A stretch of DNA of 64,000 nucleotides from Gordonibacter faecis (GTDB lineage: Bacteria > Actinomycetota > Coriobacteriia > Coriobacteriales > Eggerthellaceae), in the NCBI RefSeq assembly GCF_030077735.1, contig NZ_JASJEU010000003.1, forward strand, positions 310,001 through 374,000, read 5' to 3'. Below the pieces are notes generated by a model that worked only from the letters and a program-made list of their open reading frames with translations, had not been told where the DNA came from and searched no databases. This document shows, piece by piece, positions 19,201-27,990 of the stretch (within the stretch, counting starts at the first letter, position 1; the number at the start of each line of letters is the position of its first letter). A program made the position numbers and the translations under genes.

Positions 19201-19498
19201 AAGGCCTTCGGACACAAAGGTGCCAAGGGTTGCTTTAGGGGTTCCTTGAACGAGAGGGAGTGATCCTGTGGTTTGAGACTCGAGAAGGGCGACCGTAGTC
19301 GCAAGAGATTCAGAATTTGTGGGCCCATTTGAGCCCGAGGTGTCTCCTTGGGCGGCTAAAGGCTCAGAAAGCCCCCCCCCCCCGGAGATTTTCGGATTCT
19401 GCGGTACCTGCGAAGGCAGGTAGTGGACTGGCTGCCAGGGCGAGCGTAAGCGTAGCTACGCAAGCTGCCCTGCCATACCGTGAAATTCGGTTTCGCAT
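16262..19498 (-). CDS. Phase-variable LRR (BspA-like) surface protein, broken at two poly-G tracts
   Basis: One long gene is split over three frames. It starts at ATG 19498 (AAGGG six bases upstream) with a clear signal peptide (VATLTLALAASPLPAFA). A G12 tract then throws translation out of frame to TGA at 19364. The open frame continues from 19371 to a G16 tract at 19063-19048, where it shifts again, and the main body runs to TGA at 16262. With a tract length of 2 modulo 3 at both places (11 or 14; 14 or 17), one protein of about 1,078 residues results. It has BspA/LRR_5-type repeats (for example SVESLSLPETIKAIDDEALK) in the N-terminal third, a central beta-rich region and a C-terminal DUF6273-like domain (GWGASELRARMN, WWERS, final GVCPCFCL). 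As sequenced it is OFF. Assembly error in the homopolymers is the main alternative. Confidence 0.82.
19048..19063 (-). repeat. G16 homopolymer tract inside the LRR gene
   Basis: Sixteen C on the plus strand, G16 in the coding strand. It lies within an LRR consensus position where the code reads through glycines into Ala-Phe (G-run then CTTTC). At length 16 the upstream frame hits TAG at 19027; lengths of 14 or 17 would join the frames. Confidence 0.92.
19372..19383 (-). repeat. G12 homopolymer tract just after the signal peptide
   Basis: Twelve C on the plus strand, G12 in the coding strand, again followed by CTTTC. It starts about 39 codons into the gene. At length 12 translation stops at 19364; lengths of 11 or 14 would keep the frame open. 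Confidence 0.92.
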
Positions 19499-20077
19499 GG
19501 TTATCCCTTGTCCTTTGTACATTGTCCCTTTACACCGCGCGACATCGTTTCCCGGTCCGTCGCTTGCATGCGGTATATATCCGGCATAGTAGCACGCGAT
19601 TTGGGAAAGGGAAGAGCGGCCAATCTTACTCACCACTGGCAGAACCAAGCCCGCAATCCCCCATTCCCGCAGGTAGATCATATCCCCCACCCCGTGACTT
19701 AAGACATTTCCAAAACGTGCGAGCCTCCACACTTTCTCCACAAACAGTGACGCGCCTGCGCGCTCTCTAGTACACCAAAAGTGTTCCTCATCCCCCCGCT
19801 TTACGCCGCGGGCCGATTAACCAGAAAGCCTACTCGTATTGCTCGCACCGCAATGAACGCCCAAGAAATTGGCAGAGATCGCCGTTTAAGTACGGATTTT
19901 GTGCCCCTAGAAATCGCGACCTTTTCGCTATCATTAAAGAAACGCCTGTTCGCTATTTTGCTTGCCTAATATTGGGATTTCAAATCCGTACACAAACGCG
20001 ATTTTGTGCCAAATTCGCGGGAAGTTCGTGCAACGTGAGGCGGGTTAACTTATTTTGCCGGGCATTGTTGAACAAGA
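19499..20077. other. Non-coding upstream region of the LRR gene with nested repeats
   Basis: No convincing gene is seen in this 580-bp stretch. It should hold the LRR-gene promoter. At 19887-20011 it has inverted arms GTACGGATTT (19891-19900) and AAATCCGTAC (19983-19992), and a direct repeat GATTTTGTGCC (19896-19906 and 20001-20011). The base composition here is lower in GC than the flanks. Confidence 0.45.
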
Positions 20078-20110
20078 AAGCGCCCTCGTCATAGTGATTG
20101 AGGGCGCTTT
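20078..20110 (-). terminator. Terminator of trxB
   Basis: AAAGCGCCCTC (20078-20088) pairs perfectly with GAGGGCGCTTT (20100-20110), with short U-rich flanks in both directions. It lies about 45 bp past the trxB stop. Confidence 0.8.
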
Positions 20111-20153
20111 TGATGTAGTTGGTCGCGCGTCGGCGCGTCACACTTTTTGTGAA

Positions 20154-21131
20154 CTAAATGGCCAAATACTCTGCGGCTTCCTCGGCACACAACGCGCCGT
20201 CGGCTACGGCGGTTACTACTTGGCGGAGAGCCTTGGTGCGGACGTCACCGGCTACGTAGACGCCGGGGACATCGGTGGCGCCGGTCTCGTCAGCCACCAC
20301 GTAACCGGTTTCATCCAGCGTCAACGCGCCTTCCAGAAACTCGGTGTTCGGCTCGGTGCCTACGGCCACAAACACGCCATCAACCGGGATGTCGCGTTCC
20401 TCACCCGTCGTGAGCACTTCCACGCGCACACCGGCCAGTTTGCCCTCGTCAGCAACCAGTTTACGCGGCACGGCGTTCCACACGAACTCAAGGTTCGGCA
20501 GATCTTCCAGGCGCTTGTGGTAAATAGCGGTGGCGCGCAGTTTGTCGCGGCGGTGCACCAGATACACCTTCTTGCAGATGCGCGACAGATAGATGGCATC
20601 GCCCGCGGCCGTGTTACCGCCGCCCACCACCATGACCTCTTTGTCGCGGAAGAAGTTGCCGTCGCACGTGGCGCAGTACGACACGCCGCGGCCCTGCAGC
20701 TCGTCCTCAAGTTCCAGACCCAGCTTGCGCGGACGCGCGCCCGTGGCAATGATCACGCTCTTCGCGCGGTATTCATTAAAGGCGGTCTTGAGCACCTTGG
20801 GGTCCTGCGTGAAATCCACCCCCAGCACCTCTTCGCCAATGTGATTCACGCCGAAGCGGTCGGCCTGCTGCTTCATGGCGAAGGCCAGCTCAAAGCCGTT
20901 CGCGCCTTCGGGGAAGCCCGGGTAGTTTTCCATATGCTCGGTCTGCGCAAGCTGGCCACCCGGAGAGATGCGCTCGAACATTACCGCGTTCAGCCCGGCG
21001 CGCGCCGCGTACAGGCCCGCCGTCAGGCCCGCCGGGCCCGCGCCGATAACGGCAACATCGATCACTTCATCCGTGGCACCAGGTGCTTTGCAGGCTGGCG
21101 TCGTCTCATTCGTTGCGGTTTCCTCTGTCAT
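20154..21131 (-). CDS. trxB: Thioredoxin-disulfide reductase
   Basis: This FAD enzyme reduces thioredoxin with NADPH. The 325-residue protein has the FAD-binding VIGAGPAGLTAGLYAARAG (about 28-46), the redox pair C153-x-x-C156 in SYCATCDGNFF, the NADPH-binding VVGGGNTAAGDA and the C-terminal GVYVAGDVRTKALRQVVTA. The ATG has AGGAGG six bases upstream. Thioredoxin itself (24360-24668) and MsrA (21372-21983) are close by, so this 4.5-kb segment holds a full thioredoxin-dependent repair chain, although the genes are not one operon. Confidence 0.95.
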   Translation of the reverse strand: MTEETATNETTPACKAPGATDEVIDVAVIGAGPAGLTAGLYAARAGLNAVMFERISPGGQLAQTEHMENYPGFPEGANGFELAFAMKQQADRFGVNHIGEEVLGVDFTQDPKVLKTAFNEYRAKSVIIATGARPRKLGLELEDELQGRGVSYCATCDGNFFRDKEVMVVGGGNTAAGDAIYLSRICKKVYLVHRRDKLRATAIYHKRLEDLPNLEFVWNAVPRKLVADEGKLAGVRVEVLTTGEERDIPVDGVFVAVGTEPNTEFLEGALTLDETGYVVADETGATDVPGVYVAGDVRTKALRQVVTAVADGALCAEEAAEYLAI

Positions 21132-21371
21132 GGGAAGCCTCCTGTCGAAAACCCGATTTCTTTGGAGTCAGTATAGAACACGTCGCCGAATCGCTACCAG
21201 AAAGCCGCTGGTCTGCGCCAAAATCGCAGTAATTGGTAAGCCGTGCGTCACACCTGCCCGCGGACGCCCCCGCGGTCGACCTGCGCGCAACGTGCGCGAA
21301 ACGGTTCCGCGCGACCGGGACGCGGCCGCGGCAGGCGCACTACCATGGGGCGACCAGAGAAAGGATACGCT

Positions 21372-21983
21372 ATGGACACGCAAACGACGGACACCACGGA
21401 TGCACCCACTTGTGCGAGCACGGCACATGAGGGCACGACCCAGATGATCTACCTGGCCGGAGGCTGTTTTTGGGGGCTTGAGGCGTACCTCCGCCGCCTG
21501 CCGGGAGTGCGCTCAACCGTGGTGGGTTATGCGAACGGCTCCACCGAAAACCCCACGTACCGCGATGTGTGCAACTGGAACACGGGCCACGCCGAAACGG
21601 TGGCCGTCGCCTACGACCCGGCCATACTTCCTTTGGGCGTGCTGCTGGATGCGTTTTTCGAGGCCATCGACCCCACAACCGTGAACCGCCAAGGCAACGA
21701 CGTGGGCACGCAGTACCGCACCGGCATCTACTGGCAGCACCCCGACGACGTGCCCACCATCGAGGCGGCCGTCGCCCGCCAGCAGGCGCGCCTCAGCAAA
21801 CCCATCGTCACCGAGGTGGAGCCCCTCGACGGCTTCTACCCCGCTGAGGACTACCATCAAGATTACCTGGAGAAGAACCCGGGTGGCTACTGCCACATTG
21901 ACATCTCGCGCGCCGACGCGTTTGCCCAGCGCGCAGGGCTGCACGACAGCGCCGCGTCGCAGAAGGAGGCCGCAGCCCGCTAA
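21372..21983 (+). CDS. msrA: Peptide-methionine (S)-S-oxide reductase
   Basis: MsrA repairs methionine S-sulfoxide in proteins using thioredoxin. The 203-residue protein has the catalytic GGCFWGLEAYL (C32), GYANGSTENPTYRDVCNWNTGHAETV, GNDVGTQYRTGIY and YPAEDYHQDYLEKNPGGYCHI. The start at 21372 is chosen over upstream in-frame codons because AAAGGA lies six bases before it and the family core begins about 25 residues later. It is convergent with the MATE gene, only 7 bp apart. Confidence 0.95.
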   Translation: MDTQTTDTTDAPTCASTAHEGTTQMIYLAGGCFWGLEAYLRRLPGVRSTVVGYANGSTENPTYRDVCNWNTGHAETVAVAYDPAILPLGVLLDAFFEAIDPTTVNRQGNDVGTQYRTGIYWQHPDDVPTIEAAVARQQARLSKPIVTEVEPLDGFYPAEDYHQDYLEKNPGGYCHIDISRADAFAQRAGLHDSAASQKEAAAR

Positions 21984-21990
21984 TGGCTCG

Positions 21991-23361
21991 CTAGCAGCCC
22001 TCGCGCACAGGTACGGATTCGCACACAGCGGCAGGTTCCTCCGCTTCCGCTTCCCCATCAACCCGCTTAAGATGGCGGTAGCGCATCAGCGCTCCGGCCA
22101 TGCAGGCCAGCACTATCTGCACAATGGTGACCGAGAACCAAATGCCATCCACGCCCGCCACGCGTGCGATGCCGAACACCACCAGCACCACCAGTATGGC
22201 TTCGCTGTACACGATGGCGTTCGACGCGCGCGCGTCGTCCACCGCGTAGAAGTACGACGTGGAAGCGTGCGTGAACCCGTAGAACACATACGCCGTGGAG
22301 AAGATGGGCAGTGCATACGCCACAATAGCTGCCGTTTCTGCTGATGAACCGTAGAGCAGCGGCACCTGATGGCGCAGCAGATACATGGTGAGTAGCCCCA
22401 GCGCACCCAGCGAAATGGTAATGAGGTAGTTCGTATTCCTGAACCGCCGCACGCCCTCGAAATCGCCCGCGCCGTAGTGCTTGGAGATGAGCGGCTGCGA
22501 GCCATCGCCCACGCCCTGAATGAGCATCTGGATGACGCATGCGGTATACGACACCACCGCGTAAGCCGCGAGCGCCGTCTCGCCGCCGTACGTCGACAGG
22601 TTCACGTTGATGGCCACCACCGTGGCCTCGGGCAACAGCGTCAGGCCAAACGGTGCCATGCCCAGCTTGAGCGAGTGCCCCACAATCTTGAAGTCCGGGC
22701 GCAAGTCGGCGCGCGCAATGCGGTTTTTCTTCATGAGGAAGAATATGATGACCGGCACCGATGCCGCCGCCTGCGCCACAGCTGTGGCCGCCGCTGCACC
22801 CGCCGTGCCCCAGCCGAGCACCATCACAAACACGTAGTCCAACAGCACGTTCATCAGGCCTGCGAACACCTGCACCGCCATGGCGAAGCCCACGCGCCCC
22901 TGGTTTCGAATGAGCGGCGTGCAGCCCGTCACAAAAATTTGGAACGGCACGCCCCACGCAATCACGCTGGTGTACGCCGTGGCCTGCGCAAGCGTGACAC
23001 CCTGGCCGCCCAGCAAGCGGCAAATGGGCTCAGCCGCAAAGAGCAGAAGCGCCATCACCGGCAGTGCCGAGGCCAGCAGCATGACAAACGTCGTACCTAC
23101 CGCGCGCCGCGACTTCGCGTGGTCTCCCGCGCCCTTCGCGATGGACGAAATTACGCCGCCGCCCATGCCGATGCCCGTGCCCACCGCCATAACAAACGCC
23201 ACAAGGGGGAACGCCACGTTAATGCCGGCAACGCCCGCGTCTCCCACCGCGTGTCCCACGAACATCCCATCGACGATGCTGTACACGCTGGCAAGCGTGA
23301 ACGTGAGCATCGTCGGCACGATGTAGCGCAGGTACTCCTTCAACATGCTTCTCTTAATCAT
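21991..23361 (-). CDS. MATE-family multidrug efflux transporter
   Basis: A 456-residue, 12-helix cation-coupled exporter. The N-terminus (LKEYLRYIVPTMLTFTLAS, SIVDGMFVGHAVG) and the GIGMGGGVISSIAKGAGD loop fit the MATE family, and the two six-helix halves are visible. It is divergent from a merR gene with a dyad operator between them, suggesting induction by a toxic compound. The ATG at 23361 has GGAG nine bases upstream. Confidence 0.9.
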   Translation of the reverse strand: MIKRSMLKEYLRYIVPTMLTFTLASVYSIVDGMFVGHAVGDAGVAGINVAFPLVAFVMAVGTGIGMGGGVISSIAKGAGDHAKSRRAVGTTFVMLLASALPVMALLLFAAEPICRLLGGQGVTLAQATAYTSVIAWGVPFQIFVTGCTPLIRNQGRVGFAMAVQVFAGLMNVLLDYVFVMVLGWGTAGAAAATAVAQAAASVPVIIFFLMKKNRIARADLRPDFKIVGHSLKLGMAPFGLTLLPEATVVAINVNLSTYGGETALAAYAVVSYTACVIQMLIQGVGDGSQPLISKHYGAGDFEGVRRFRNTNYLITISLGALGLLTMYLLRHQVPLLYGSSAETAAIVAYALPIFSTAYVFYGFTHASTSYFYAVDDARASNAIVYSEAILVVLVVFGIARVAGVDGIWFSVTIVQIVLACMAGALMRYRHLKRVDGEAEAEEPAAVCESVPVREGC

Positions 23362-23422
23362 GGTAGTATCTCCGCTGGTCTTTCACTCAATTTGCTTTCA
23401 TTTTTGCCGCGTGTTACTGTAA

Positions 23423-23443
23423 ACCTTGAAGTAGCTTTAAGGT
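23423..23443. promoter_or_regulatory. MerR-type operator between merR and the MATE gene
   Basis: ACCTTGAAG (23423-23431) and CTTTAAGGT (23435-23443) form a dyad matching at 8 of 9 positions around a 3-bp centre. This resembles the operators of BmrR/SoxR-like MerR regulators, which lie in the spacer of the promoter they twist. Confidence 0.6.
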
Positions 23444-23496
23444 AAAGGTGAGCCCGCAGGCCTCCTTCAAATCTTCAAACTAAAAGGGAGCACATC

Positions 23497-24246
23497 ATGG
23501 ACCCCACCTCCTACGATATTGGCGATGCCGCGCGGTACTTGGGCGTGGCGCCCTCCACGCTGCGCTACTGGGAGCGCGAGGGACTGGTGCGCGCCGGGCG
23601 CAACCGCACGAATGATTACCGGCGCTACACGCTACACGACCTCATTGATGCGGGTGAAATTGCCTTCTACCGCCGCCTGGGCGTGCCGGTGCGCGAACTG
23701 GCGCGCTACCGCACGCTGTCGGTGCGCGACTTGGACGAGGTGCTGGCACGCACATCTGACGAGGTGGAACGGCGCATTGCTGAGTTGCAGGCCGTCCGCG
23801 CGCGCCTCGCCCGCCAGCGCGACCTCGACGCCTGCGCCGAAGAGCTGGCGGCGGCTGGCATGCGGCCCGGCGCTCCCGCCATCGCGCGCATCGACGTGGC
23901 TGACTACCGCACACCCGACCTCTGGCCGCTTCTAGTGGAAGAGCCCTGGCGCTACGGCGTGGTGGTGGACGCAGCTACGCCCAACGTGGTGGTGGAGGGT
24001 GTCGTCGACACACCCCAGCCCGAAAATCAGGCGCTCTGGGTGCGTGGTAGCGAGCGAGAAAGCACCTGCCTGGAATGCCTGCTCACGGTTGACCCCGACG
24101 ACCTCAACCACAGCAACGCCCCTGCCCTGTTCGCCGAAGCGGCCCGCCGCAGCATTGAGGGGCGACTCATTGTGGGAAGCTACCTCTTAACCGCCACGAG
24201 CACCACCGGTCGCTGGGACCACTACCGCGCCTGGGTGATCAGCTAA
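23497..24246 (+). CDS. MerR-family transcriptional regulator
   Basis: A 249-residue regulator. It has the MerR winged helix at the N-terminus (YDIGDAARYLGVAPSTLRYW, EREGLVRAGRNRTNDYRRYT), a coiled-coil dimer helix (about 85-115) and a C-terminal effector domain (about 120-249). That domain does not look like the GyrI/BmrR or TipAS types; it has WPLLVEEPWRYGVVVDAATP and a final TTGRWDHYRAWVIS. AAGGGAG lies upstream of the ATG. The divergent MATE gene is the likely target, and autoregulation is likely. Confidence 0.85.
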   Translation: MDPTSYDIGDAARYLGVAPSTLRYWEREGLVRAGRNRTNDYRRYTLHDLIDAGEIAFYRRLGVPVRELARYRTLSVRDLDEVLARTSDEVERRIAELQAVRARLARQRDLDACAEELAAAGMRPGAPAIARIDVADYRTPDLWPLLVEEPWRYGVVVDAATPNVVVEGVVDTPQPENQALWVRGSERESTCLECLLTVDPDDLNHSNAPALFAEAARRSIEGRLIVGSYLLTATSTTGRWDHYRAWVIS

Positions 24247-24259
24247 AACGCACCTAACG

Positions 24260-24294
24260 CACAAGCGCCGGCCGCATGTGCGACCGGCGCTGTG
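24260..24294. terminator. Bidirectional hairpin between convergent merR and trxA
   Basis: AGCGCCGG (24264-24271) pairs with CCGGCGCT (24284-24291), extended by CACA/TGTG with a bulge. No U-run follows on the plus strand, so efficiency is uncertain. Confidence 0.5.
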
Positions 24295-24359
24295 CCGTGC
24301 ATTCAGTTTGATGTTGCTGTAGTGCCGCTGCGAAGCGCCTGCGCGCTCCCTGCGCTCCT

Positions 24360-24668
24360 TTACGCCAGCATTGCCAGGATGCTCTGCTTGGGCTGCACGC
24401 CCACGGCCTGCTTCTTCACCTGGCCGTTCTCAAACACCATCAGCGTGGGCACGCTCATGACACCGTAGCGCTGAGCGATGTCCGGGCTCTGGTCGATGTC
24501 CAGCTTGTACACGGACGCCTTACCAGCCATTTCGTTCGCCACCTCGTCAAGCGTGGGCGCCAGCATCTTGCAGGGACCGCACCACGTTGCAAAAAAGTCC
24601 ACGAGCACCGGACCCTGCGCATCGAGCACCTTGGACTGAAAATCGGCGGAAGAAATAACCTCGCTCAT
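24360..24668 (-). CDS. trxA: Thioredoxin
   Basis: A 102-residue cytosolic disulfide reductase with the active site WCGPC (C30, C33) in VDFFATWCGPCKMLAP and the conserved cis-proline in SVPTLMVFENGQ. ATG 24668 has GGAGG six bases upstream; the frame continues upstream, but that sequence is unlike thioredoxin. It is reduced by TrxB and serves MsrA, both encoded within 5 kb. Confidence 0.95.
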   Translation of the reverse strand: MSEVISSADFQSKVLDAQGPVLVDFFATWCGPCKMLAPTLDEVANEMAGKASVYKLDIDQSPDIAQRYGVMSVPTLMVFENGQVKKQAVGVQPKQSILAMLA

Positions 24669-24952
24669 GTGAAGCCTCCTTTTTCGGGCGGCCGCTTGCG
24701 CGGCCTCGTTCGCAACACCTGCGGTGCCGCTCTTGTCGCATCCAGTGGACGCGGCCATTTGGTCTGCGCCTATTGTAAACGGCTTTACCCAACTGTGCAT
24801 CAAATTGTTACGGTTTAGCGCATGAATCTTGGGCGTGCTGACATTTTTACCCCGCGAACGGCACCGCGCGCGGCCATTCCTTCATGCTCGCTCCACAAGC
24901 AACGTGCGGCTTAGCGCTATACTGCTCTTGCATAAGCGAAAGGATTGGTTCC

Positions 24953-25867
24953 ATGAGCGACGACATCAAAAACCCCACCCCCGAGTCCACGCACGAACCC
25001 GCGTGGCGCGGCTGTTCCACCCTTCCCGTCGACCTCGTGTTGGAAGGCGGCGCTATGCGCGGGCAGTTCACCGCCGGGGTGCTCGACTTCCTCATGGATC
25101 AGAAGGTGTTTTGCGAACGCGTGATTGGCGTGAGCGCCGGCGCGCTCTGCGGTTACAACTATGTGGCCGGTGAGCTGGGGCGCGCGTGCTACCTCAACGT
25201 GAAGTACTGCGACGACTGGCGCTATTTGTCCATGAAAAGTTTCGTGCGCACGGGCAACGCCTGCGGGCGCGACTTCAGCTTCAACGTGATTCCCAACAAG
25301 CTGGAGCCGTTCAACTACGCGGGTTTCGACACCTCGCCGATGCGCCTCGTGGCCGTGTCGAGCAACCTGGATACGGGCGAAGCCGACTACCACGAATTCA
25401 CCGATTCGCTTGCCGACCTCCCCTACCTTATTGCGTCGTCATCCATGCCGCTCGTGAGCCAGATTGTGGAAGTGGACGGCAAACGCCTGTTGGATGGCGG
25501 CACCTGCGACAGCGTGCCGGTTCTCTATTCGCTGCTCACGGGGCCCAGAAAGCGCATTGTGGTGCTGACGCAAGCCGCCGATTACGTGAAGGGGCCGAAC
25601 AAGCTGATGGCACTCCTTCGCCAGCGCTATGCCGACGCACCGCTCTACGTTGAGCGGCTACACAACCGCCATTACGACTACAACCGTCTCTACCGCGCGC
25701 TACCTCGCATGCATGACGAGGGGTGGCTGTTCTTGGTGCGTCCGCCCGAGCCGGTTACCGTTGCCAGTATGGAGCGCGACCCGGCAAAACTCATGGCGCT
25801 CTACGAACAGGGTTACGCGGAAGCGGGGCGTGTCTGGCCTGCACTTGAGCGCTACTTGACAGAGTAA
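24953..25867 (+). CDS. Patatin-like phospholipase
   Basis: A 304-residue Ser-Asp dyad hydrolase. It has the oxyanion loop LVLEGGAMRGQFTAGVLDFL (about 28-47), the nucleophile elbow GVSAG and the aspartate in LDGGTCDSVPV. This is the RssA/YjjU-like cytoplasmic patatin group; the C-terminal part (MERDPAKLMALYEQGYAEA) is also common in it. The start is at 24953, where AAGGA lies eight bases upstream. The lipid substrate is not known. It is the first of two plus-strand genes, but 155 bp separate it from the next. Confidence 0.85.
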   Translation: MSDDIKNPTPESTHEPAWRGCSTLPVDLVLEGGAMRGQFTAGVLDFLMDQKVFCERVIGVSAGALCGYNYVAGELGRACYLNVKYCDDWRYLSMKSFVRTGNACGRDFSFNVIPNKLEPFNYAGFDTSPMRLVAVSSNLDTGEADYHEFTDSLADLPYLIASSSMPLVSQIVEVDGKRLLDGGTCDSVPVLYSLLTGPRKRIVVLTQAADYVKGPNKLMALLRQRYADAPLYVERLHNRHYDYNRLYRALPRMHDEGWLFLVRPPEPVTVASMERDPAKLMALYEQGYAEAGRVWPALERYLTE

Positions 25868-26022
25868 CGCCTGCACCCTTCAACCTTTTGTTCAGAGACT
25901 AGGCTTTGTCCGCCTGTGCGATGAGGGCTGTTGAGCAGCGTGCTATGATCGAGCATTACGGGCGCCGCACGACCGTGCGCAGTCGAACAGGCGCAGAGAC
26001 GCGAAAGCGAAGGACAAGGCCT

Positions 26023-27921
26023 TTGAGCAAGTGCATCACCTGGCGGGCCAACGCGCTCATTTGTCTCATCATTATACTGGGCTTCGTTGTTACCTCCTTC
26101 ATCAGCTATCACTCAAACCGCGAGGCCTTCGAGCAAGACGCCGAACGCGTGTCGCTGCTGACGTCGGAGGGTATCGCGCGCGCCATTGATGCCCAGTTCA
26201 CGCAACCCATTGACGTGTCGCTTACCATGGCCAACGACAGCCTTCTCAAAGAAAGCCTGCGCGAGGAACTTCAGCGCGCCGACGACCCCGCGTTCGTTGA
26301 ATCGCTGCGCACGTACTTGGATACCTACCGCGTCAAGTACGGCTTCGACTCGGTGTTTCTCACGTCGTCGGCCACGTCGCGCTACTACCACTTCAACGGC
26401 ATTGATCGCACGCTTGAGCGCAACAACCCTGAAAACACGTGGTACTTCGATTTTCTGGAAGGCACGCAGGATTATGCGCTCAACATTGACAACGACGAAG
26501 CCATGAGCAACGAGATCACCGTATTCGTCAACTGCCGTATTGTCGATGAGGGCACAACCGTCGGCATTGTGGGCGTGGGCTTCAACATCGACGACTTGCG
26601 CACGCTCTTCTCCTCCTATGAAGAACAGACCGACACACACGCGTACTTGGTAGATGGCGAGGGCGCGGTGAAGGTGTCGACGGACGGTCGCGACGTTGAG
26701 CAGGCGAATCTGTTCACCGATACGGCATTCGCGGAGTTTCGCGATCAGGCGCTCGGCAACCGCGCAGAAGAGCAGAGCCTCTGGTATTCGGGGGCCGGCG
26801 GATCAGGTTACCTCGTGTCCCAATATGTGCCCTACCTCGATTGGTTCTTGGTAGTGGATCACGATACCTCGTCGCTGACCGCGCAAACAACCCAGCAGTT
26901 GTTGCTAGCCCTAGGAGTAATTGCCGTGGTCATTGTGCTGGTACTGGTTGCCACCACCAGTATTTTCCGCCGCTACAATGACCTCATTGTGAAGCAGACA
27001 ACCGCCGCCGAGCAGGAGCACAAGTCCATCTTCCAGGAGGCGGCCGAGCAAATTTACGAGAACATTTACGAAGTGGACATCACTAACAACCGCGCGGCCA
27101 GCGAAGACACCGAGCAGTATTTCAAAAGCCTGGGTGTGCCGGGGAAGATGCCGTATGACCAGGCACTCATCATAATTGCGGAAAAGCAGATAAAGGAAGA
27201 GTTCCGGGAAAGCTATCTGCACACCTTTAGCTCCGCATCAGTAGAGCAGGCTTACGAGCGCGGCGAAGACACGCTGACGCTGGACTTTATGATTGCCGAA
27301 AACGACGCGTCGTATGTGTGGATGCGCATCACTGCCCACTTGTTCATCTGGAGCGATGATGGGTCGTTGCGCATGCTGGTGTACCGCCAGAATATCGACG
27401 AAGAGAAGCGGCGCGAACAGGCACTCATCGAGCAGATGCAGCGCGACTCGCTGACCGGCCTCTATAACAAAGCAGCCACGCAGGAGCATATTCGCGCGAT
27501 GCTGGCCGATAAGCCGGATGGGAGCTACGCGTTCTTCATCCTGGATATCGACGACTTTAAATCGGTGAATGATAAGCTGGGCCACAGTGCAGGCGATAAA
27601 GTGCTTGAAGAGTTTGCGCTGATCGTGGGCGGACACTTCCGCCGCGAAGACGTGGTCGGGCGCATTGGTGGGGATGAGTTTGTGGCGTTCTCGCCCGTGT
27701 CGGACGCCGCGTGCGCCAAGCGGAAGGCGGCGGAATTGGTGGCAGCGTTGCAGTGCGCTATCGAGACGGACGCGGGGGTATGCCAGGTGTCGTCGAGCGT
27801 GGGTGTGGCGCTGGCACCAGCGGCGGGAAGCGACTTCGAGACGCTGTATCGGCGCGCCGATAGGGAGCTCTACCGGGCGAAGGAGTTGGGGAAGAAACGC
27901 TACGCGATTGATGCGGGGTAA
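26023..27921 (+). CDS. Membrane diguanylate cyclase with dCache-like sensor
   Basis: The protein makes c-di-GMP. Order of parts: membrane helix (LICLIIILGFVVTSFISY) near the N-terminus, a roughly 270-residue outer dCache-like sensor, a second helix (LLLALGVIAVVIVLVLVATT), a PAS-like region, then a GGDEF domain with intact GGDEF and an RxxD inhibitory site (RRED) five residues before it. The start is uncertain: TTG at 26023 is chosen because AAGGA lies eight bases upstream, while in-frame ATGs at 25921 and 25945 have no good ribosome-binding site. No c-di-GMP phosphodiesterase is encoded in the window. Confidence 0.88.
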   Translation: MSKCITWRANALICLIIILGFVVTSFISYHSNREAFEQDAERVSLLTSEGIARAIDAQFTQPIDVSLTMANDSLLKESLREELQRADDPAFVESLRTYLDTYRVKYGFDSVFLTSSATSRYYHFNGIDRTLERNNPENTWYFDFLEGTQDYALNIDNDEAMSNEITVFVNCRIVDEGTTVGIVGVGFNIDDLRTLFSSYEEQTDTHAYLVDGEGAVKVSTDGRDVEQANLFTDTAFAEFRDQALGNRAEEQSLWYSGAGGSGYLVSQYVPYLDWFLVVDHDTSSLTAQTTQQLLLALGVIAVVIVLVLVATTSIFRRYNDLIVKQTTAAEQEHKSIFQEAAEQIYENIYEVDITNNRAASEDTEQYFKSLGVPGKMPYDQALIIIAEKQIKEEFRESYLHTFSSASVEQAYERGEDTLTLDFMIAENDASYVWMRITAHLFIWSDDGSLRMLVYRQNIDEEKRREQALIEQMQRDSLTGLYNKAATQEHIRAMLADKPDGSYAFFILDIDDFKSVNDKLGHSAGDKVLEEFALIVGGHFRREDVVGRIGGDEFVAFSPVSDAACAKRKAAELVAALQCAIETDAGVCQVSSSVGVALAPAAGSDFETLYRRADRELYRAKELGKKRYAIDAG

Positions 27922-27938
27922 GACGTGCTCGGGTGCAT

Positions 27939-27975
27939 GCACCCCCTGCGCAAGCGGGGCTGGCGCAGGGGGTGC
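27939..27975. terminator. Bidirectional terminator between the GGDEF gene and ybjQ
   Basis: A perfect 13-bp stem (27939-27951 with 27963-27975) with an 11-nt loop lies between two convergent genes. Confidence 0.7.
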
Positions 27976-27990
27976 CAGCCCTTCACGCTG

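Noticed and set aside
19781..19969. A 62-codon plus-strand frame in the gap before trxB
   Set aside because: No ribosome-binding site, no plausible partner or family, and it overlaps repeats; treated as non-coding.
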